Shown: in pieces, positions 57,624 through 64,000 of the stretch | Layout: every line of letters starts with the position of its first letter | Position numbering within the stretch: position 1 is the stretch's first letter | DNA from: Rhododendron vialii | Taxonomy: Eukaryota; Streptophyta; Magnoliopsida; Ericales; Ericaceae | Direction: 5' to 3' | Assembly (NCBI RefSeq): GCF_030253575.1 | Contig: NC_080557.1 | Coordinates: forward strand, 38,102,001-38,166,000 | DNA: 64,000 nt | The notes under the pieces: generated by a model | Told to the model about the DNA's origin: nothing | What the model saw: only the letters and a program-made list of their open reading frames with translations | Databases searched by the model: none | Position numbers and translations under genes: made by a program

Positions 57624-59221
57624 ATGATGATACCGGCGGAGGAGGCGCTGCAGATCGTGCTGAGAGTGGCTCAGCGCCTGCCACCCGTCTCGGTACCCTT
57701 GCACGAAGCTCTGGGCAAGGTCTTGGCCGAAGACATCACGGCCCCTGATCCTCTCCCTCCTTACCCTGCCTCCATCAAGGTCTTCCTAAAACCCTAACTT
57801 CCACTTACAATACATGGTCGTCCCGGCCGATTTACGCGCATCTCGAAATTAATCCTGAATCAGTCTTACCGTCTATTAGCGGGAGCCCAATTGAAGCCGG
57901 AGGAAGCTCCGTATGGACAAGACCCCGAAGGAGTTGATAGCACCGGGTATTGAACCTAAGGCCGAACGGACAGACCAGAGGAGTTGAAAGCACCAGTTTT
58001 TGAACGCAAGACCGTAATAGAGAGCAAACCCCTACGCACAAACCTTGAAGACCCTGGCATCCAAACCCTTGGGTTCCTTTCTCCAATATATTCACCCACG
58101 AACATATGAATTGACTCTTTTTTTTTTTTTTGATTGGATGAATTGACTTTGTTTTGGTAATACTAATCTTATATATGAATTGGCTTAAAATTTTAGGCCA
58201 CTGTTTTTAAAACATTCCTCCAGACCAACATATCATCTTCGCTTTTATTGCCCTTGAGACTGAGAAGTCAAGAGGCCAAAACTTGCCAAAGACAAGCATT
58301 GATTATTAGTTCTTTCGTTTTTAGTTTGTGGTCTTATCAGGGGAGTATTTCTTGGGTTGTTGTGCATTGGGTTGATTTAGTTATTGCCAATCTTAATGAT
58401 ATACTCTTTCGTTATTGTATTTTTCTACGGCTTGACTTTAAAAAAAAAAAAAAGAAAGAAAGAAAGAAAAAATTTAGACCTCAGTAATTGTCCATGCCCA
58501 TAGCTAGCAGTTTACGATCATGAACCCAACCATTCAACTGAGACATGTCCACCATCAAGAACATATTTTGATGGTGTCGTGATGAAAGGAACCTGTAAAA
58601 GGTTTTAAGGAACTATACACAATGAACACTTGTAAAGGTTCTTACATCAAGAATGGAAAAGAATATTTAACAAGAAGAGGAAGTTGCTTGGTTGTCTTCG
58701 CTCTGTGCGGATGGTATTCTATTTATCAGTGTTCTAAAACAAGGAATTAATCGTTGGCGGGCCTATCCAATTACGTCCAACTAATGATTAATCGCTGATT
58801 ACAAATTAATATGCACCAATTAATCGCCAATTAATCTGATTAATCACTCAAAGGTGGCCAACTGTCCGACTAGCGCTTAACGACTTTTAGAACATTGTTA
58901 TTTATGAAAGAAAGAAAAGGGAGAAGGGAAGAAAATGACAGAAAGAAAGTAACAAAGAAGGAAAGGAGAAAGGCCCTGTGTTCAAGGCTCTATGTATCTG
59001 AAATCTGAATGCTTGGGCAAACTGTTTCATTGTTGACATCAGAACTTTACCTTTCTCTTGACTCTTTTCTTTTCCATGATTTGATTTTTTACAGGATGGC
59101 TTTGCAGTAGTTGCCACAGATGGGCCTGGTGAATATCCCGTAATAACTGAATCAAGAGCAGGAAATGATGGAGTTGGTGTGACTGTGACCCCAGGAACTG
59201 TAGCATATGTAACAACCGGAG
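57624..59221 (+). CDS. CNX1: First two exons of CNX1-like molybdopterin molybdenumtransferase (partial)
   Basis: Exon 1 (57624-57779) starts at ATG ATG ATA and encodes IPAEEALQIVLRVAQRLPP ... ALGKVLAEDITAPDPLPPY, the N terminus of the MoeA-like E domain. It ends ASIK at a GT donor. Exon 2 (59095-59221), after TTTTTTACAG, encodes DGFAVVATDGPGEYPVITES and VTPGTVAYVTTGG, the conserved MoeA block, ending at GGTGAGCC. The phase-0 junction K|DG matches the family. CNX1 inserts molybdenum into molybdopterin for nitrate reductase and other enzymes. The following exons (the PDGADAVV-type block onward) are not found in the remaining 4.8 kb, which is transposon-rich. It is either a truncated copy or a gene with a very large next intron. 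The exons present are undamaged. Confidence 0.8.
57812..58105 (-). mobile_element. Probable tRNA-derived SINE (Au-like) in CNX1 intron 1
   Basis: On the minus strand GGTTCAATACCC fits a Pol III B box. The 3' part (AATTGGGCTCCCGCTAATAGACGG, then GATGCGCGTAAATCGGCCGGGAC, each read in parts) resembles the body of Au-type plant SINEs. The 5' end and target duplications are not defined. Poly(T) near 58119-58131 lies just outside. Confidence 0.45.
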
Positions 59222-59382
59222 GTGAGCCTGTTTATGTTGAATCTAAAATTATCATTAATAAACTTGGGCTTGGACAAATTATGGAGCCCTTGACTGAAGA
59301 AAGTGCTAATTTACTTCAACGGTTGGAAATGCTCTCTAATCCTCTATGCACCAACCTTGCCAGTGAAATTGCTAATAGGTAA
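59222..59382 (+). other. Open in-frame continuation after CNX1 exon 2
   Basis: The frame of exon 2 stays open for 53 codons past its splice donor to a TAA (59380-59382). The translation (IMEPLTEESANLLQRLEML, NPLCTNLASEIANR) has protein-like composition and is not part of CNX1 as I know it. It may be intron sequence or a captured piece of another gene. Not identified. Confidence 0.35.
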
Positions 59383-59868
59383 ACTGTGGATGTGGTTGGT
59401 GTGGTTTACTTTGTGGCATGTCTTTCCTTGTAAACCATCCAGAAAAACATAACTAATTTGGACCTCTTCACGTAGATACCGGGCCGTGTCTTTTTCTGTC
59501 TATCTTCCAAGTTTTGCTACTCTTTATAAAAATAGTTCACTTCAAGAAAGCTAATAGCTGCCATTAACTGATGATGTTCCAGTTTTTGCTCATTTTCTGT
59601 CACCGTTTTTAAGCTGGAAATTCAAGCCATTTTTTGGATTGCCCAAGTAGATTAAGCGTCTTCTCTTTGCTTCTGTTATCTTCTCGTAAAGCCATTCTGT
59701 GTGGAATTAATGAGTTTATGTTGAGATTATTTGCGCGAAACTGCTTGGTCCTTAAAGGTGTGGTGGACCTCTTTGCAACGAGGGGTTTTGGTTTTAGTCC
59801 ATTGCTAGCTAGGATAAGTGTTTTAATGCTTCGAATGTACGGGTGAAGTGATCTGATTTGTTTTTCTT

Positions 59869-60002
59869 AGGGAAAATGACGGCTCAGGACGTGTTTTGAT
59901 AATTAATACCCGCCAATGACATGCTGAGAATATTTGTTAATACTGAAAATGTCCTTGATGGGTATTAATTATCAAAACACGTCCTGAGCTGTCATTTTTC
60001 CT
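59869..60002. mobile_element. Short MITE with ~43-bp inverted ends
   Basis: AGGGAAAATGACGGCTCAGG... pairs with ...CCTGAGCTGTCATTTTTCCT, the arms meeting around 59935. No clear target duplication. No gene in the surrounding 59.4-60.9 kb. Confidence 0.8.
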
Positions 60003-60049
60003 TCTTTTTAATTTCTAAAATAAGATAATAAATAAAGTGAAGAATTTTG

Positions 60050-60115
60050 ACTTAGTAGTGTCGGCCGTGGTAAACTGGTAGTCATATTTTACACAATCTG
60101 ATCATATACAAAATG
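60050..60115. repeat. Fragment of unit C (homologous to 41305-41372)
   Basis: TAGTGTCGGCCGTGGTAAACTGG...ACAATCTGATCATATACAA matches the block right of the unit B foldback MITE. The rest of that block resumes at 62047, so LINE and other sequence entered between. Confidence 0.75.
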
Positions 60116-60899
60116 TGGAAGAAAATAGTGAATATATGATCATGTTAAAAAATCAGAAAATATATGTTGTATGAGAGAAAATTATTCACGCCTCCTCTGT
60201 GAATAAGTTATTTACAGAGGCGGACGATCTCAACCGTCTATCTCGACAATCAATGATCCGAAAATTTTAAAAACTTTTCCAAGGACTGGAATAGTTTTTT
60301 AAAAATCCGGATCGTCCAAGTCCAGAACACTTTGGAAGCGCAGGATTGAGCACTGTGAACTCAGTTTTACGGAAACCTATCTAAAAAAGTTTTTCTCATG
60401 TTGTATACATGACCATGGTTAATGCTGAATGATCTAAATCATTAACAAACTCACAAAATTTATGTTATATACATGACCATGTTCAAAAATCATAATAACA
60501 AAAAACCTATGAAATCTTGATCCGTGCTATCTATCACTATCTTCATCGTTTGTCATTTATCATTGACGTTTGTCATTTATCACATTGACGTAACTAGACA
60601 AATATTTTCTTTCTGTTGGTGTAATTTATTGTTCGTTATAATTTTTTATGATTAAATACTTTTGACATTAAATTACCTGCAACGTTGATGAAAATGACAT
60701 ATGTATTATTTCAGGTATTATTGCATTATTTGCTAACCAATAACGTCGTTGACATGTGTCATTTTTGCATATTAATAATTTTTTTGCATATTAATATTGA
60801 CAACCTTATTAAATAGTTTAACCTCTAAGAGCATTTCTAATATGCAGAGTATTATTCAATAGTCCAGGAGTCAAATCTTGAGATGTCAAATTGAATGCC

Positions 60900-61760
60900 A
60901 AATCTTTTTTTTTGACAATAAAGAAGAACTTCATAAATATAAAGAGTTATTACATCCCAAAGTTCATTACAAAGCACAAAGCTCAAAGAAACCTAAATAA
61001 AATAAAATAAAACAACTACATCAAGCATAACAAAAGAGCAATCTTCCGAAACAAAAGAACTGATAGATAAGTTATCCATTGTCAAAAGGATAAGAGGTGG
61101 TCCACTTCTGAATGGATCCTGGAAGATGCTGCAAACTTAGCCAAAAAATATGCTTGATGTAATCTGCTATGGTCACATAGGGATAAGCTGCAGAGATGAA
61201 CAGACTGCACAAGGAAGCAGAAATCAAAAAACAAAGGAGCTGCAATGGCTGGAAACTCCTTAACGCTTCTCAACTGGTAAAAAGAGCAGAATCATTAGTA
61301 TGGATGTGAATATGCAACATATTTCTATTTAAAGCCCAACTCACTGCCTCAATTAAAGAGAGAATAGAGGCGCAATCTTTTGGAGAGGAAGAGCTTCTGA
61401 AAATAGAGCCCACAGTCCTGGACTGAATCGTAAAGGTTATACCCACACCAGATTTGTTGCGCTGCATATTATAAGCATGGGCACAAAAAATATCCAAAAC
61501 TTGATCATCACAATTGCATAAACATGAGTAACATGAAAAGTATGCATTTCCGAATGGGAAGGAATGGAAGTTCTAGGGGAAAGCTCTCTAAAGAAGGGGA
61601 GTTAAGATAGAGATATGGAAGGTTTCAGAGATACAAAAGCTTGGTTGATGGATTGAAAGAGGTGGTTTGCATGAGTGAGAACTTGAGAGGGGATGGAAAA
61701 GTAGACTAAAAAACAACCTTATTCCTTGCCAGCCAGATACACCAGAGAAGACACGAAATT
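60900..61760 (-). pseudogene. LINE (L1-type) 3' fragment with RNase H-like domain
   Basis: On the minus strand, LWCIWLARNKVVF (about 61715-61675) is the phrase that precedes the end of plant L1 reverse-transcriptase ORFs. It is followed by RNase H/RVT_3-like sequence (KSGVGITFTIQSRTVGS, HIHTNDSALF, then YFLAKFAASS in another frame). Stops and frameshifts break it (a stop after VVF; a frame change near 61275). A T-run at about 60905-60913 on the plus strand may be the poly(A) tail. It is 5'-truncated, as LINE copies usually are. Confidence 0.6.
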
Positions 61761-62046
61761 TTTTAGAAAAAGCTCCTACTGTGAAGTGACATAATGAGGC
61801 CTAACATTTACACTTAACATTTCTATTACTAGTATTTCTTCAAATTAACAACATTGAACGTAAATCACATAATGCGTCTGAGCAAGTAGGAGTGTGAAAA
61901 CATCTTTCAAAATCACCTCAAACTACTTAAATTTTAAAAAATGAGGATTCGGAGCAGGACCGAGGACTCCTACTGAACAATTATGTGATTAAGTGTGCAA
62001 CAATACTAATGGACTTCCATCGAACAGTGTCACCACTTATACAAAA

Positions 62047-62290
62047 TTCTACCTCTGCCACTGCTATTGTGTCCCATTTGCTCCGAGGGCTGTGTCGTTT
62101 TGAATGTTTTGATCCTTTGGCTAAGTTCACAAGGCCAAATCAATTGTAACTTAAGAATTGAAGCCAAAGAAGGCTATTTTTTTTATAAAGAAAAAAAAAA
62201 AGGGCAGGAAACGCCTCCCCCACTTCACCCTTTGAAAAGCAGGAGTGGTTGGTCTAAGATTCCAGAGTGGTGTGATCTAGTCAAAAAGGA
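62047..62290. repeat. Unit C block (homologous to 41505-41700)
   Basis: GAGGGCTGTGTCGTTTTGAATGTTTTGATCC and the following AGTTCACAAGGCCAAATCAATTG are shared with unit B. The same region carries a weaker match to 45555-45650 and 31560-31660. Confidence 0.75.
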
Positions 62291-62385
62291 AAAAAATTGA
62301 GATTGGCTTATTTACGGAGTAGCCGTGAATAAGTAATTTGCAGAGTATACAATTTTAGTCATTCATTTCAGCATTGGAAGGTCCG

Positions 62386-62445
62386 GATTTGAAAAAAACT
62401 ATTCGGGCGAAGAGTATTCTTCGCCCGAATAGTTTTTTTCAAATC
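62386..62445. repeat. Perfect 28-bp hairpin with 4-nt loop
   Basis: GATTTGAAAAAAACTATT...GGGCGAAGA (62386-62413) is followed by GTAT and its exact complement (62418-62445). It is probably the centre of a larger MITE spanning about 62300-62510, since ATTTACGGAGTAGCCGTGAATAA-type motifs lie on both sides. Confidence 0.9.
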
Positions 62446-62574
62446 TGAACCGTCCAATATACTTTGGACGCACGCGATTTGGCTCCGTAAACATTTATTC
62501 ACAGAAAGCTCCATAATAAAGTTTTTCACAAAAAAAATTACCAAGTGATGAATAAAAAAAGAGAATGAATTTTG

Positions 62575-62945
62575 TCCGGCGCCGACGGACAAGGAGGTTT
62601 TCTGCCACCCCCAGTGTGGGTCCCACCGCACATTTTTTTGGGTAATCTGAACCGTGCATCTTGTAGGGCCCGCAAAATAATGTATTCAAGCAAAAAATCA
62701 GCTTGTCCGGATATCAATAGGTGTGTCAAAAGTTGAGTTTTAGAGGGAAATATGGACGGCATGGATCTGTCAACTGTTTTTTAACTTAAACTGTCTACGG
62801 TCGATGTCCGGACAAGCTGATTTTTTGCGTGGATACATTATTTTGAGGGCCCTATATGATGAACGGTTCGGATTACCCAAAAAAATCACGAAAGAGACCC
62901 ATGGGGTGTTGGAAAACCCCCCTTTTCCTCCGCCTCCGGAAATAA
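62575..62945. mobile_element. Inverted-repeat MITE
   Basis: Arms at about 62630-62712 and 62812-62890 pair (GGGTAATCTGAACCGTGCAT vs its inverted form; AAAAAATCAGCTTGTCCGGA vs TCCGGACAAGCTGATTTTTT). It separates the two unit C blocks at 62290 and 62960. Confidence 0.75.
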
Positions 62946-62959
62946 TGTTTTCTCATAAA

Positions 62960-63460
62960 AAATTACCAAGTGGATTCTCTGGTCTCCTTAGCGAAACCGC
63001 TCGCTTTCTCGCTTCATCAGGAAAATTACGAGGGGGGTTATCAGGTTTTTCGAATTTATCAATTTGATAATCAAAATTGCTTGTTTTTAAAACCTTTGCA
63101 AGAACATCATTTCTGTGAAAAATGATATTGATCACCCAATCCCGTTTGACATGTCTTAATAACACTTATATTGGAGAAAACAAAATATATGAACGTCATA
63201 GATCAGGTGACTATACTTGTACAAGCGTTTAATAGTTCAGTTTTGTACAGTGTTAGCATTGTGGCTTCTAGTTTATCAACCATGTTGTAATATACTCATC
63301 ATAACTTTCTTTCAAGATGGTTTGGCTTTTCTTAAATTGAATTTGATTATTCTTCATCAAAATGTAAACTTCGTATGGTTACAATGGACATGTAATTTAG
63401 AAATCGAAATAATAAATATGGACACTTTCAATAAACATGGATACATCTTTTTCGAATATC
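62960..63460. repeat. Unit C block (homologous to 29930-30620 and 41745-42440), lacking the Stowaway MITE
   Basis: CTCGCTTTCTCGCTTCATCAGGAAAATTAC ... GATCACCCAATCCCGTTTGACATGTCTTA match both other units in order. At 63050-63066 the sequence reads GAATTTATCAATTTGATAATC where A and B carry the MITE. Confidence 0.85.
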
Positions 63461-63524
63461 AATGCACTTTTTATTTATTATCCTACATCCTTTAGACGGA
63501 GGTTTGAATAATCCCACTTATATT

Positions 63525-64000
63525 TTGGGAAAATTATAGTTACCTCCCTCTAAATATGCCTCACGTACACTTACCCCCCTCTAATATTTTTTGGCACTTA
63601 ACCCCCTCAAACTAACGGAAATTCAAACGGTCATAACTTCAAATGGTCATAACTTTTTCGTCCAAAGTAGAAAATATGCAAATTATATATCGATTTCAAG
63701 ATCTTGAAGTCAGTTTTCTAATGACATCAAAATCACATCACGATTCAAAGCACATAGAAAGTTATGATCAAAAGAGTAAGGGCTGGTAGACAGAAAGACC
63801 GTTTTGATTATAACTTTCTGTGTGCTTTGAATCGTGATGTGATTTTGGTGTCATTAGAAAGCTGACTTCAAGACCTCGAAATCGATATATAATTTGCATA
63901 TTTTCGATTTTGGATGAAGAAGTTATGACTGTTTGAATTTTCGTTAGTTTGAGGGGTTAAGTGCCAAAAAAAAAGTTAGAGGGGGTAAGTGTACGCAAGG
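63525..64000. mobile_element. Long foldback MITE at the window edge
   Basis: Arms of about 200 bp or more (63550-63760 and 63805-64000) are near-perfect inverted copies: TGCAAATTATATATCGATTT / AAATCGATATATAATTTGCA; CACTTACCCCC / GGGGGTAAGTG. It runs to, and perhaps past, the window end. Confidence 0.85.

Noticed and set aside
61904..62040. Possible gene between the LINE fragment and unit C
   Set aside because: No frame, splice or motif support.

Overview
This is a eudicot plant nuclear window. It is AT-rich, has introns and no operons, and is packed with plant transposon families: Ty1/copia, Ty3/gypsy of the Tat type, MULEs, hAT, Harbinger, Stowaway, Helitrons, foldback MITEs and an endogenous caulimovirid. 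The foldback and SINE types would fit an asterid, perhaps Ericales, but that is only an impression.

Layout. 0-2.3 kb: 3' end of a Tat-type Ty3/gypsy element with an antisense extra ORF. 3.1-3.5 kb: an isolated C-terminal exon of a PRAF/RLD-like gene (RCC1-FYVE-BRX). 3.7-6.05 kb: a 136-bp satellite array with a four-monomer higher-order repeat. 8.9-10.25 kb: Helitron ends, one complete (9598-10246). 10.6-19.5 kb: a Ulp1-type cysteine protease gene (+) facing a decayed FAR1/MURA transposase (-), the gene pair known from Ulp1-carrying MULEs. 20.2-24.4 kb: Helitron 3' ends and a complete hAT element (22754-24402, 8-bp target duplication) inside an intron of the PRAF relic. 22.4-26.9 kb: RCC1, FYVE and coiled-coil exons of that relic, rearranged. 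27.25-29.9 kb: a broken endogenous caulimovirid with movement-protein region, primer site and promoter.

The main structure is a large tandem duplication. Unit A (about 26.3-40.2 kb) and unit B (about 40.85-56.4 kb) carry the same order of PRAF remnant, foldback MITE, intergenic block, a gene encoding two RWP-RK domains plus a C-terminal PB1 domain, and the same 3' flank. A partial unit C lies at 60.05-63.5 kb. Insertions present in one unit and absent from another give clean empty sites for a 2.9-kb Helitron, a MULE MITE, several Stowaway MITEs and a young copia element (45677-50411). The Helitron boundaries can be fixed to the base this way.

The RWP-RK/PB1 genes resemble NIN-like proteins but have two half-intron-split RWP-RK modules made by internal duplication. 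An upstream region has an AP2/ERF-like signature. Each copy has different damage: a stop codon and N-terminal deletion in A, two frameshifts in B. At 57.6-59.2 kb lie the first two exons of CNX1 (molybdopterin molybdenumtransferase), with no later exons before the window ends. The right edge is LINE and foldback MITE sequence.
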